From Sporothrix humicola (Eukaryota > Ascomycota > Sordariomycetes > Ophiostomatales > Ophiostomataceae), in contig WNYE01000026.1 in assembly GCA_021396245.1 (NCBI GenBank), positions 1-64,000 on the forward strand: a stretch of 64,000 nt of DNA, written 5' to 3'. Position numbers and translations under genes: made by a program. Below, piece by piece: positions 20,813 to 31,700 of this stretch. The notes below the pieces were generated by a model. It made no database searches and was not told the DNA's origin. It saw only the letters and a program-made list of their open reading frames with translations. Each line of letters starts with the position of its first letter. The stretch's first letter is position 1.

Positions 20813-21765
20813 ATGGAGTCCGGCGGTGCTTCTCCGATGCCGTCGGCGTCTCGGACGTCGACACCAACAACAGCTTCGGCCACTGTCCACTCAAACCTCA
20901 GCCAGGTCACCTCGGCCGCCGACATTGCCGACCCCTCCCTGCCCAAAAAGACCAAGATTTGCGTGTACTGCGGCTCGTCGCCGGGCAAGAACCCAGTCTA
21001 CATGCAGGCAGCACGGGACCTCGCCCGTGTCATGGCCGAAAACAACATTGGATTAGGTAGGTGATCCCCTGGGCATAGAGAATAATGAGAAAAATTGCTA
21101 ACAAAATAGTATACGGCGGCGGAACTGTCGGCCTGATGGGCGAGCTGGCACGGTCGCTGGTCGCCCTGGCCGGCCCCGACTCCGTCCACGGCATCATCCC
21201 CGAGGCGCTCGTGCGGTACGAGCGCGATCCCAACTACACATCCCGCACACGCGCAGCGGCCGCCCAGGCCCACGCCGAGGGCGGCGACACCCGCCAGCTC
21301 GCCGACAGTGCCAATGGCGAGCCAAAGCCGGTGACAAACGGCGATGTCAATGGTGCCCCTGCGAGCGACGACCTGGCCATCCCAGCCCAGGAGATCTTTG
21401 GCAAGACGACCGTCGTCAAGGACATGCACACGCGCAAGCGCATCATGGCACAGGAAGTGCTGCAGGCCGGCCCCGGCAGCGGCTTTATTGCGCTGAGCGG
21501 CGGCTACGGCACGTTTGAAGAGCTGCTCGAGACATCAACGTGGAACCAGCTGGGCATCCACAACAAGGGTGTCTGCGTGCTCAACATCAACGGGTTCTAC
21601 GATGGACTGTTCTCGTGGATCCGCACGAGCGTCGACGAGGGCTTCATTTCGGAGGGCAACTCGGGCATCATTGCCGAAGCCAAGACGGCCGAGGATGCGA
21701 TTCTGGCGCTGCGCAACTACCAGGTGGCGCCGTCGGTGCTGAAGCTGTCGTGGGACAAGCAGTAG
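20813..21765 (+). CDS. LOG family protein (lysine-decarboxylase-like; putative cytokinin-activating phosphoribohydrolase)
   Basis: LOG enzymes release free bases from N6-modified nucleoside monophosphates; many members were annotated as lysine decarboxylases. Exons are 20813-21056 and 21110-21765 (53-nt intron; GTAGGT, GCTAAC, ATAG), giving 299 aa. Visible blocks are KICVYCGSSPGKNPVY (nucleotide-binding start), GLVYGGGTVGLMGELA across the splice junction, and FIALSGGYGTFEELLE, the equivalent of the LOG motif PGGxGTxxE with Ser replacing Pro. A Ser/Thr-rich N-terminal extension of about 45 residues precedes the core. An insertion of roughly 50 Ala/Gly/Asn-rich residues follows IPEALVRYERDPNYTSRTR and makes the protein longer than the roughly 200-residue core family. 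Substrate and role in this fungus are unknown. Confidence 0.92.
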
Positions 21766-22191
21766 ATGTGTATTCCGGGTCTCTTTTTTTGCCCAACTTT
21801 CTTGTCTCCTCACGATTTATGCATCTTGGACAGCGGTCTTTCCTAAAACATTATAATTAGAACGGCGTTTTTGGTCTACCCATATATTAGACGCTCTCCA
21901 TAGTTTCAATACATCATATATACCATATACACCTATTGTTAAAGCCTATATTTTGACGAATTATTTTCAGCTTGGACACATTATTATTGTCTGTTCACTG
22001 CTTCGGAATATCTTGCGTGTCGTATTTTTGTAGTAGTACAAATGAGTTTATGTGTATAAAATGAATCATCCACACGCTGTCTGCTGGTTCTCTTGCATCC
22101 CATCCCATCCCGCCCGTCTTGCCCTGCCTTCACTCTCCCCTAACTAACAGCCCAAGACAGGACGGGAGAAAGAATCTGCTCCTCCCGCCTC
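21766..22191. other. Convergent 3' spacer, LOG-like / proteasome alpha-6
   Basis: AT-rich sequence with TATA-like stretches at 21900-21930, expected to hold both 3' UTRs. There is no coding evidence. Confidence 0.65.
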
Positions 22192-23077
22192 TTACTGGTC
22201 AACCTCCATCTCGCCTTCTGCCGCTGGCGCGTCGTCGCCTTCTGCGCCGCCCTCCTTCTCCTCTGCCGCCTTGTCGAGCCACGCCTTGACATCCTGGCCG
22301 TCGTACACCTTGAACGGCTCGACCTCGCGCGCCCCCGTTGCCGACTTGGCCGCGGGCACAATGCCCACAATGCCCACGCTCGTGTTGTCGACCGTCAGCT
22401 CGCGGTCCTGCACCAGGCTCTCCTTGAGCGCGCGCAGGCCGTGCTGCACCAGCTGCTCGCGGTCGCTGTCGGCAAACGCGGCAATGTTCTTCTCGAGGTA
22501 CGTGCGGGCCATTTGCGAGCGGGCGCCAATGGCGAACGCGACCATCTCGTCGGTCATGCCGCTGGGCTGGAACTCAAAGAGGTGCGGGCCGCGGTCGTCG
22601 ACGCCGGCCACGAGCAGGCCGACGCCGTAGGGCCGCTTGCCGTAGTGCTGGGTGTTGAGCTGGGCCTTTTCGGCAATCATGTCGACGAGCGACCGCACGG
22701 GCATGGAGTTGCCGTATGTCAGGCGGTGGCCGAGGCACTGCTGCTTCATAAAGTTGGAGAGGACACGGGCATCGGACGTCAGGCCGGCAATGGCGATGCC
22801 GGCGTGCTCGTCGACGGGGAACAGCTTCTTCTGGTAGGACGAGAGTTCTTCGGCGTTGCGCTTGACTGCTACAAGCACAGCATGTGTCTTGCTGACGATG
22901 CCCACGACGACGGAGCCCTGCTTGACGGCCTCGGCAGCATACTCGACCTGGAATATCCGGCCTTGTGGGGAGCTGTAAAGAGGGGGGAAGATGTTAGCTA
23001 GAGGATTAAGGGATTGGGCTTAGGGGAGGGACAACGCACAATGTGACCGAGTCGTTGTCGTAGTTGTTTCTGAACAT
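22192..23077 (-). CDS. PRE5: 20S proteasome subunit alpha-6 (Pre5/PSMA1 type)
   Basis: A structural alpha-ring subunit of the 20S proteasome. Exons are 23077-23040 and 22972-22192, giving 272 aa; the 67-nt intron uses GTGCGT, GCTAAC and ACAG. Exon 1 encodes MFRNNYDNDSVT and the splice restores the alpha-subunit signature FSPQGRIFQVEYAAEAVKQG. Alpha-6-specific blocks include KRNAEELSSYQKKLF, SDARVLSNFMKQQC, GKRPYGVGLLVAG and LFEFQPSG. There is no catalytic N-terminal Thr, as expected for an alpha subunit. The acidic C-terminal tail (AAEEKEGGAEGDDAPAAEGE) is longer than in yeast Pre5, a common difference in filamentous fungi. Without exon 1 the frame would begin at Met 22905 and lack the whole N-terminal gate region. 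Confidence 0.97.
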
Positions 23078-24045
23078 GGTGGCGGTGGGAGACGGGAGGA
23101 AGGGAGAGGTTACGCCTTGATTCGAGACTCAAAGGCGCGTCGTCGGAGGCAGTTGTTGCTGCGTTTTCGGTGACACTGTCGAGCAATCAATGTTCAATTG
23201 CGTACTCTCAAAACTGCGGGATGGCAAAGATTCGGCTCGTGGGTGGGTTTGAGTGTTCGTGGAGAGGTTGAGTGGTTGATGTTGATTTGGTGGTTTGGTG
23301 ATGATGAGTTTGATGGGGTTCAGGCGATTGATTGACCGTCGATGGCAGCCGCGAAAGCAGGCAGCTTTGAGCTTTCGTATGTGCTTTGCTGTGCCTGGTT
23401 GGCTGGCTGGTGCGGGCTGGTGCTGTAGTGGGTGGCAGGTGCTATGGTGGAGGGTGGTTTGGTGGTGTTTGGGCTGTTGGCGCTGGAGCTATCCTCAATG
23501 GCCCGTGCACTGTGCTCAAGCCACACAAACGAGCCACAGTTACAGGCAAGGAAGTTGCGTTCGTTGTCGCCTTGCGCAGTCCTCAATCCACAGTAAAACG
23601 AGATACGCTGTCAGACACGCGCTAAACCCAAACAGGACGGGAGGCTGCCACCATAACCACTCTCCACTGCCACTCTGCGTGCTGCACCTGCCGCCACTGT
23701 GCGTCTCTGTGTGTTTCTGCTCCGAGCCTGTTTCCCCATCGTCATCCTGCCGCCTGCCATCATCACCACTTCTTAATTGAACCTCATCAACAAACGAGCG
23801 ACATCAAGTACACAAGTACATTGCGCACACACATCTCGAGCCTTGCGCCAAATAGAGTTCTGCGATAACTCCTTCAATTGCAACGCCCGTGCCTTCCCGA
23901 CGCAACCTACCTCCCAGCCACCTCCGGCTCTCCCAAAACCATCCACCTACGTCGGCTTAACTTGACGTTTTGTCGTCGGCTACCTGCATTTCTCCCGTCT
24001 ATCCAGAATACCTTATTTCTAGGCCACAGGCACCCCACCGCCGCC
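23078..24045. other. Divergent promoter, proteasome alpha-6 / Vps55
   Basis: This 970-bp spacer lies between divergent starts. It is G/T-rich on the + strand near 23230-23480 and A/C-rich toward Vps55. Open frames at 23295-23780 (+) and 23320-23586 (-) lack domains. I see no perfect proteasome control element (GGTGGCAAA). Confidence 0.55.
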
Positions 24046-24435
24046 ATGACGACCGCCGGCCTCAAGACCATCATCGCCCTCTCCTTTGTCCTGGCCGTCG
24101 GCTTCCTGCTAGTCATCCTGTCGTGCGCCCTCTTCAATGTCTACTACCCGCTGCTCGTCGTGGCGACATACGTGATTGCGCCGCTGCCCAACTGGATCTG
24201 CAGCCGGTGCGCGAACCCAGACGACTTTGTCGAGAGCTCGGGCGCGGCGATCCTGGACGTGGGCCGCTTCTTTACCGGTTTCTTTGTGGTCATGGGCATT
24301 GCCCTGCCTATCGTTCTGGCGCACTCGGGACTGATCAACATGGGCGCAATGGCCATGTCGATTGTGGGCGGCCTGCTGATTTACGGCACCATCATCAGCT
24401 TTGGCATGTTCTTCCAGGAGGAGCAGGAGTTTTAA
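24046..24435 (+). CDS. VPS55: Vps55 / LEPROT family endosomal sorting protein
   Basis: A small four-span membrane protein that, with Vps68 in yeast, acts in late endosome to vacuole sorting. Human relatives are LEPROT and LEPROTL1. A single exon gives 129 aa, a typical family length. Four hydrophobic segments are visible, at about 8-30, 33-50, 73-92 and 98-120. Conserved residues include FNVYYPLLVVATYVIAPLPN, then the SRCANPDDFVESSG loop, GRFFTGFFVVMGIALPIVLA, and LIYGTIISFGMFFQEEQEF at the C-terminus. The ATG at 24046 has a good context (CCGCCATGA). The frame is open upstream without a better start. Confidence 0.96.
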   Translation: MTTAGLKTIIALSFVLAVGFLLVILSCALFNVYYPLLVVATYVIAPLPNWICSRCANPDDFVESSGAAILDVGRFFTGFFVVMGIALPIVLAHSGLINMGAMAMSIVGGLLIYGTIISFGMFFQEEQEF

Positions 24436-25121
24436 GCGGCGAGTGACGGGTGAGAGACGACGAAGGAGCGACGGAAGACCGGCCGGTGATGAGGAATCCA
24501 TAGGAGGCCGCGGAGGATAAGAGGATGAGAGGGACGCATTGACAGCGGCCCATTTATAGCCTCTCCGGCCCGCCGACACAGCCCAGCGAGCGTGTTTCTC
24601 AGTTTGAACTCGACGAGCACATCTATTCATGTCTACTATATACTGCTTACACTTTTCTTTTTGTTACCACACTGTCCAACTATCTATTTCTTTTCTGTTT
24701 CACTTTCCTTCTCTTGTTTTCTGTCTTGCGTTCCTTGCCTGGGTTTTCTTCCTGTTTCCTCATGTAATACTACAGACGTTCCCATCTGCGGCGTTGGGAC
24801 TGGGCATGGCTTTTGCATTGTTTTTTTGTGCTTGTTTTTTCCTTTGTCATTAGCTCATCCATCATCTACTGTTCACAAAATAAAATGATCATCAGAATTG
24901 TGTTTCTGTGTATTATATGTATGCATCGCTCTATTGTTATATCTAGGGGTATCGTCTATGCCGTTGAGGTATGTCCCATCTAAGAACCCAGTAAAGTAAA
25001 TAAATCGTAAATGAAACGCCTGGTTCATATATGAACCCCAAGAATCACACGTTGAGTGTGTTCCCATGCCTTTAAACTGTGTGGCCAAGACCACAAAATA
25101 AGAAATGTCTAGAAAGTACGA
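24436..25121. other. Convergent 3' spacer, Vps55 / PABA synthase
   Basis: T-rich then AT-rich sequence after Vps55. Open frames such as 24592-24888 are pyrimidine-biased and without content. It is expected to hold the two 3' UTRs. Confidence 0.6.
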
Positions 25122-27902
25122 CTACTCAAAAATGCTCAGGGGCCGAGACAGCTTGACAAACATCTCGTCGCGCTCGCCTTCAGGTGTGCTCAGAATGGTC
25201 ACTGCACCACCTGCACCAATATGCCACACGTCTTGACGTGTTTCCGTCCCGTCATCTGTTTTGGGAAACGTCGTCTCGTCATCCCACCGGAAGAGACTGC
25301 GGATCGTCACGCTCCAGTCGCCACGACCGGTAACGCAGAGGTAGCCGACAACGCCAGAGTAGAGGCTGCGTTCGCCGGGAGCAGTGTTAGGAGAGAAACC
25401 CCTCGGCGACGACGGAAGCCGCTCCAGTTCTCTCAGCAAAGCACAACTCCGCTTCTTGGGCGCACCCGTCATGCTTCCTGGAGGAAGACTGGCTGCAAGG
25501 ACGTCCAGCCCTGTATATTTTGACTCGGACGGAAGTCTGCCCTCGACGACAGTCACCATTTGAAAGACGTGGCCGTATGGCTCGACCTGCAAGAGTCGCG
25601 GAACCGTGACATGTCCCGGCCCACAGACGCCGTGCAGGTCGTGCCTCACAAGATCGACAATCATGAGGTTCTCGGCCTCTTCCTTGGGGATGTGGAGCAG
25701 GGCTTCGGCCTGGGCGAGCGTGGCCACCTCGGCGGAACGGCGGACCGTGCCCTTCATCGGGCGCATCGAGCAGAGGGTCGACGGTCCAGAGCCGCTGCTA
25801 TCCGATTTTGGCGAGAAGCAGAGGAAGCGCTCTGGCGAGCTGCTGACGAGCGTGGCGCCGCCAAGACGAATGTAGGAGGCAAAAGGCGACGGGTTCTTTT
25901 TGCGAAGCGTGCGGTAGTAGTTCCAAGATGACGATGGAGACGACGTCGAGGAAGCTGTCGTGATTCGAGTCTCGTCTGTCAGGCACAGTTCGTAGGAGTC
26001 GCCGGCGGCAATGTGTTCCTGACAGGCACGGACTTTGTCTTCGTATGCCTGGACGTCGGGCAATTGCTTGCAGATGACTTGTGGGAGAAGTGGCGTCTTG
26101 TTGACAGTCGACTTCAGCTTTGGCTGCTGCCATTGAGAAGATGACTGCAGTTGGGCGATCACGTTGTTGATCCAGCTGGAGTGCACCTTCCCGTTTGTGC
26201 TGTGTGCGCCGTTCATGCCGTTGGTGCCGCTCGTGTGGCTCCTGCCGTTTGTGTAAGGAGCATGGCCATTCGTCCCATTTGTCCCATTGGCCTGCATCGC
26301 ACCTTCCTTTTCGTCTTCTAGATGCTGCACGTGTACAACCCCTTTTACATGGTCCACGACAATGCTCTTTGTCACCCAAGCAAAACAAATGTCTGGCCGA
26401 TTGTGGCCACGACCTCCGCCAGCAACCCCATTGTCCGGCAGCGAAACGCCGATGTCACCCAGGCCCTGCTCATACGACACATATCCCATGAATCCACCAA
26501 GGAAAGGGCTGTCATTGTCAGGCTCCTTTGACAAACGGCGAGCTTCATGAAACTCGGCCAACAACTGCCAGATCGTCTGCTCTTCCCCCAAAGAAACGCG
26601 GACGTCACCCCTGCCGTCTGGAAGCCGAATCGTGGCGAACCGGTCACCCGTGCAGTACTCGACCTTCAAAGCTGCCCCAACGTCGAGAGCAACAATACTG
26701 AACCGGCCACGGATGGCCTCATCGTTGGCTGTGTCATTGTCGACTAGCTCGTCACCTTGACTTCTGTCCACACCCGCACTGGCCGAGTCGAGAATGATCT
26801 GGTCTGGCTCGCTGCCCGCGACTTGGCCAGCCTGCAGAGCTTCGACAATATCCGGGACTTCCACGTGTTTTGGAAGAGGTATCGTTTGTGAGATAAACTG
26901 GCTGCGAGGTGGGTGAGCAAAGCCGTGTTGCTTTGTGTGTCCGTTCGTTTCGTTTGCCGTGTGGCATTTGGTGTGTCCGTTTGTGTGGCCGTTTGTATGG
27001 CCGTTCGTATGTCCGTTGACATGTCCTCCAAAAACAGACGGCTGCATCGACAGGAGACTCGGCCGTGTTGCTTGATGAGCAGCCAACCCTTCTCTGAGGG
27101 AAGAAGACGACGGCTCCGCTCGCACACGCCCACTCTCCGCATTCCACTTCATCGTCGCTTCGAACCAGCTTGCCAGCACCGCATGGCTCGCCGCATCGGT
27201 GCACACAGACTCCGGGTGGTATTGCAGCCCCCAAAACGGCAGTGTGCGGTGCCGCACGCCCATCAACAGACGCTCGTTCGACGTGCCACCCGTCGAAGGA
27301 TCCTCCTTTTCGTCAACCCATGCCAATGGTACCATCTCCGATCCAGGACTGGACAACTGCCACCGCTTTGTCGGCCAGTCTGCTTCGGGGACATCGTCCT
27401 GGCCCAGGTCCGCGCCCAGGCTGTGGTACAGCGTGGCCCGGAACGGTGCAGCAACGCCTCCAAAAATATCGGGCTTTCCTTTGTTAACCTCGACAGGCCG
27501 CACCATGCCGTGCAGTCCGCCTGACTTGAGCCGCCGGATCCGGCCGCCAAATGCCGCCACCAAGCTCTGGAAGCCGAGACATATCCCAAGGGCAGGTGTT
27601 GTGTTCTCCCTTCGGTCGCTTCTTTGGTCACGCGCCTGCTGCCAGACATACTTCATGAGTCCAATGTCGGCCGGGCAGTCGGGCGAGCCCGGTCCTGGTC
27701 CACAGACGACGGCATCGTAGCGGGCGAGCTCTACACAAAACTCGTCCTTTGTGAGTGACGCATCAATAGGCAGGACATGGACGTCGGCGCCGAGGAGGGT
27801 GGCCAAGAGGGCGGTGATGTTGTTGGCGAAGGAGTCATAGGCGTCGAGGAAGAGGATCCTGGGCCGTTGAGGTCCTGGCCGTGGCCGTGGTGAACCGTTC
27901 AT
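25122..27902 (-). CDS. Bifunctional aminodeoxychorismate (PABA) synthase, PabA-PabB fusion
   Basis: The enzyme makes 4-amino-4-deoxychorismate from chorismate and glutamine for p-aminobenzoate and folate (yeast ABZ1 type). A single exon gives 926 aa. The N-terminal class I glutamine amidotransferase half carries ILFLDAYDSFANN, the nucleophile elbow ALGICLGFQSL with catalytic Cys, and QYHPESV with His and Glu. The C-terminal chorismate-binding half carries IVDLVRHDLHGVCG, LPPGSMTGAPKKRS and YSGVVGYL. The two halves are joined by linkers rich in Asn-Gly-His-Thr repeats (separate entry). The start at 27902 is the only Met ahead of the first strand; the frame is open for 80 more codons upstream but without ATG. 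The C-terminus retains GAGGAVTILSTPEGERDEM. The gene lies just downstream of Trs120 on the same strand. Confidence 0.95.
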   Translation of the reverse strand: MNGSPRPRPGPQRPRILFLDAYDSFANNITALLATLLGADVHVLPIDASLTKDEFCVELARYDAVVCGPGPGSPDCPADIGLMKYVWQQARDQRSDRRENTTPALGICLGFQSLVAAFGGRIRRLKSGGLHGMVRPVEVNKGKPDIFGGVAAPFRATLYHSLGADLGQDDVPEADWPTKRWQLSSPGSEMVPLAWVDEKEDPSTGGTSNERLLMGVRHRTLPFWGLQYHPESVCTDAASHAVLASWFEATMKWNAESGRVRAEPSSSSLREGLAAHQATRPSLLSMQPSVFGGHVNGHTNGHTNGHTNGHTKCHTANETNGHTKQHGFAHPPRSQFISQTIPLPKHVEVPDIVEALQAGQVAGSEPDQIILDSASAGVDRSQGDELVDNDTANDEAIRGRFSIVALDVGAALKVEYCTGDRFATIRLPDGRGDVRVSLGEEQTIWQLLAEFHEARRLSKEPDNDSPFLGGFMGYVSYEQGLGDIGVSLPDNGVAGGGRGHNRPDICFAWVTKSIVVDHVKGVVHVQHLEDEKEGAMQANGTNGTNGHAPYTNGRSHTSGTNGMNGAHSTNGKVHSSWINNVIAQLQSSSQWQQPKLKSTVNKTPLLPQVICKQLPDVQAYEDKVRACQEHIAAGDSYELCLTDETRITTASSTSSPSSSWNYYRTLRKKNPSPFASYIRLGGATLVSSSPERFLCFSPKSDSSGSGPSTLCSMRPMKGTVRRSAEVATLAQAEALLHIPKEEAENLMIVDLVRHDLHGVCGPGHVTVPRLLQVEPYGHVFQMVTVVEGRLPSESKYTGLDVLAASLPPGSMTGAPKKRSCALLRELERLPSSPRGFSPNTAPGERSLYSGVVGYLCVTGRGDWSVTIRSLFRWDDETTFPKTDDGTETRQDVWHIGAGGAVTILSTPEGERDEMFVKLSRPLSIFE
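26930..27030 (-). repeat. 12-bp tandem repeat coding for (Asn-Gly-His-Thr)n in PABA synthase linker
   Basis: On the coding (-) strand a near-perfect 12-bp unit coding NGHT is repeated about four times in a row, with further degenerate copies (KCHTANETNGHT) nearby. A second NGT/NGH-rich patch lies at about 26195-26300 in the other linker. Both fall between catalytic blocks, so expansion is unlikely to disturb folding. Confidence 0.85.
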
Positions 27903-28764
27903 GACGGTATGCGATGTGGATGCGATCGACAGGTGGGACAGCCTTGTGAGGAGCGGGAAGAAAAAGGAAGGAGAAGAAGTAAAGACACAAGAGCTGCGGC
28001 TTATTCCCGTTGAAGAGTCAAACTGTGTCAATGCCCAGAGGACATTTGGGAATATCCCATTGTGATGTGGGCTGAAGTGGACCAGAGTCAAAGTCAATTG
28101 ACGAGTGGGAAGTGAGAAGTAAAAAGAAAGGCTGGATGTCAAAGCGAGGAGCCGTTAAAACTTTAATTTAGTCTCGTTTTCTTTCTTTTTCGTTCATTCT
28201 TTTTGGTGACGGTTTTGCCCGTCACAAAATTTTCTCTCTTTTTCTCAGCCTTTTCGCCATTTCGCCTTTGTCTGATATTAGTGCAAATGGTGCCAATGGA
28301 TGGCGCACATGTCATTATTGTCCCCTGTCCTCCAGTGGCCCTACACTGCGAAACCTGCCTCTTTGGGCAGGTCAAGGCCTAGACTGCCCGCGAACCAGAA
28401 CCATGGGACCGGCTACCGTCGGACGCTAAGCCTGCAATAACCTCCGTGGTTTTCCAGAATTGCCGCTGTCCGCCTTACACGGCCGACTTACAGCGAGCAT
28501 CCATACTATTCCGCTCTCAAATGAAACCCACGGAATCAAATATTCATTTGTGAGAATACCGCCGAGATGTCACATCGTGTGATAGTGTATAATTTACACA
28601 GAATTCCTGTCCTCCTGCCTGTTTAGACCACGTTTACATGCACTTTTCTGGACCACATATGTCCTGAAATGATTATATTATCAAGCATCGCTTGTCGCTC
28701 GCTTTATGTAAGATGGAGAATGTAAGATTCGTTTAAACGTCTTTTTGCTTGTTCCCGGCCAGAA
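27903..28764. other. Spacer: Trs120 3' end and PABA synthase promoter
   Basis: This 860-bp stretch lies between two - strand genes. Near 28143-28260 it is rich in T on the + strand. No gene, repeat or named site is supported. Confidence 0.6.
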
Positions 28765-31700
28765 TTACTCCCTCACTCTTGGCGGGTCCACGACGACAAA
28801 GTGGCACGGCGTCCGCGAGTGCCAGATCCGCCGCTCCCGCGGGCCCAGCATCGTGTCTCTCAGCAAAGTTTCCGTGTTGGATCGGGGGCGTCTTGTCACC
28901 TCTTTATTTTTGTCGGCCTCTTTGGGGTCTGCAGGCTTCGTCCACAGCCTCGTCTCCTCGACCGACGCCGTCACCTCAAACTCGCCGCGACAGAGCGCCG
29001 TGACGCCCAGCCGGACTTCGGTCGTTGCTTTGGGTCCCAGGAGAGGCAGCGTCTGCTGGAGCGCGCCGTTCCACGCAAACTTGCGCGTAAAGTCGAGGGC
29101 CACGTTGAGTGGGCGGTGGCACAGCGCGGGCATCAGCCGCAGCGTCGGGTAGAGCGGCTGGGTGGTGCGGTTGGTGACGCGCACGCGCAGCTGGACAAAG
29201 TCGTCGACCTTGACGACGTTGGTGCGGCCGCCATTTTTCGTTTTGCTCGTCTTTTTCTTGTTTTTCGTAGACTTGCCCTCAATGGCCACGTCAATGCCGA
29301 CCTCGTCCACCTTGACGGCCTCGATCATGCGCGACGTGAGACGCATGCTGCGCAGCTCGACATTGCCGCGGCGGTCGGAGGATGTGCCTGTCGTAGTAGT
29401 GGCAGTGGTCCACGTTCCATGCAAGGCATCCAAGATCTTCTCACGATACCAAAACGCTTCGCGGCTGGCCCGCTCCATGTCCGGCGAGATCTTACCCGTA
29501 CTAACGACAAACTGCCGCTGGCGGGCCGGGTTGAGGGCCGGGATGGAGGCATGGGGATCCTCCAAATAGATTCGCTTGAGGGGGACAATGACACGGCTCG
29601 TGTTTCCGGGAAGAATGTGTTCCGTCACAACAACACCGTCCTCGGCAGCCAGGTCGACACGCATCTGGCTCGGCCATGCATTGCGCAGGTCGAGCAACAG
29701 CAAACAGTACTTGTCTTTTGTAAAGTCGGACGTGTCTGTGTCTGTGTCTGTGTCTTTGTCTCTGTCTGTTGTATCTGTAGATCCCGCCGTCAAAGCAGCC
29801 CGGCATCTCTCCCACAGAGGCTGGGGAATTCTGCCGTGCAGAGGCAGCACGTCCATCCGCGCCACCTCGATGCTGGCATTGACCGTCACCGTCAGGTGCA
29901 GCGACACCTGCCGTGTGTAAAACTTGGCGGCCACCTCGACCTCGTCCTCGTCCCCGTTTTCGTTCCTGGCAGTCCCCAGATGGGCATAGTCGACCTGGAT
30001 CGTGCCGCTCGTCAGGCCCGGCTTGCCCAGGATCTCAAAGTCAAACGTGGCCGTCTCGCCAGGCGCAATAAACCGTTTCTCTGCTTTGCCGGTGGTGGAC
30101 GTCGCCTTGAGCCGCAGCGCCTGCTTCTTTGCGAGGATCAGCTCGTACTCGTAGAGTTCGGCAGGGGAGGCGTCGCGGCTGCTCAGCGCCGACTGGATCG
30201 ACGCCTGGGTCGAGTCCTGGAAGGAAAACAAGAGGAAATCGACGGGCGTCGTTGTCGACAGGTTCTTGAGGGTCACCGAAAAGACCTGGCGCTCGCCCTC
30301 CAGCACCATGACCGACGACTGCGGCAGCGTGGTCGATTCGACGACGACCATGGGCTGAGCGGGGATGACGTTGAGCGAGATTTTTTCGGCCTTGAGCGGC
30401 GGGCCAGTGGCGAGCTGTCCCGTCGGAGATGGAGGGACCTCCACCTTCTGATCCGGCCCCGCCACAACAAACGGCGCCATGCCAATCTGCTTGACCTTGT
30501 CGGGCCGCTCGGGCGACCAGGCCTGGGTAAAGATGGGGAATCGACGCTCGCGGCAGCCGCGGACCCGCACGACGGCGCCGGTAATGTGCAGCGACCCGGC
30601 TGCCTGCGGCATGCCGGACACTTTGACGATCTGCGTCCGGTATGGTCCAAGGACGGCCGTGTCCGTGTACGCCTCAAAATCAACGCCATCCGTCTCAATG
30701 CGGATACTCTCGATTTCGACTTCAATGTCGTACGGGTTTTGGAGTGTCAGTTTAAACGTGGCCGGCTCTTGGGCGACCAGAATCTGTTCGACCACAGCTT
30801 TCTCCGATGGCTTCAAAAACGAGTTGTGGATGAAAGGGTCCACATCCTGGGACGTGCGCGCCGCTGCTGCTTTTCCGGGCAGCTCGCTTCTTGTATGGGC
30901 AACAGGCTGGCAAGCAGCGGGTGCAGGCTCGAGCTTGACGCCGCGCAGCAAGAACTCGTCCCAGTACTCGGCCGCCAGGTTGTCGCCGCCCAGACCCAGT
31001 CGCCGTGACAGGTTTGACGTCTTGGCAATGTTGGTCACGAGCCGAACCTGTTCTTCCTTGGTGATAATGGGTGCTGCATCGCCCCGTCGCTGGCCGGGTG
31101 CAATGCCGCTGCCGGCTGTTCTCAAAAGGTCACTGGAAAACTTGAGCACGCCGGCAAAGTCGGGCAGTGCCTCGGAAAAGTTGATGCATGCGCGCAGCAG
31201 GTTGAGCTTGTTGCCGGGCATACCGAACAACCGCGACGTCGCCTGATCGCGGATGCGTGCCATAATGGCCGCATCCGAGTCGTCTGTGCCTGAATTGCCG
31301 GTTGCTGATGCGCCAGCATTCGTAGACGGCTCAAACTCGACCACGCCGTAGGTCTTGAGCAGCATACCGAGGAAAGCCTCGACGCCCGCCTCGATATCAC
31401 CCTCGGCCAGATCCAGGGCGGCTGCACCGTTGGCATGGCCAGAGTGCAAGCCATTGCCCTGTGTCACCAGACCCGCGGCTGGGTGGATGCCGACTTCCGC
31501 AGCGCCGCGTGTCCGTGCTTCGACAAGGCCGCCAATCAGCACAGACATGAGCTCGCGCACCACCATGGCCTTTTTGCGGCGATAGCCCAGGCGGCCCAAG
31601 ACGGCAGCAATGCCGCTCAGAATGACGATACGGTCAATGGTTGTGAGTAGTTCGGTAATGGATGAGGGAAACGCGCGGAAGAGTGTCGTCGTGATCAAAG

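Noticed and set aside
28801..31008. 735-codon antisense frame opposite Trs120
   Set aside because: Same shadow effect; Arg/Leu/Gly-rich with no recognisable content.
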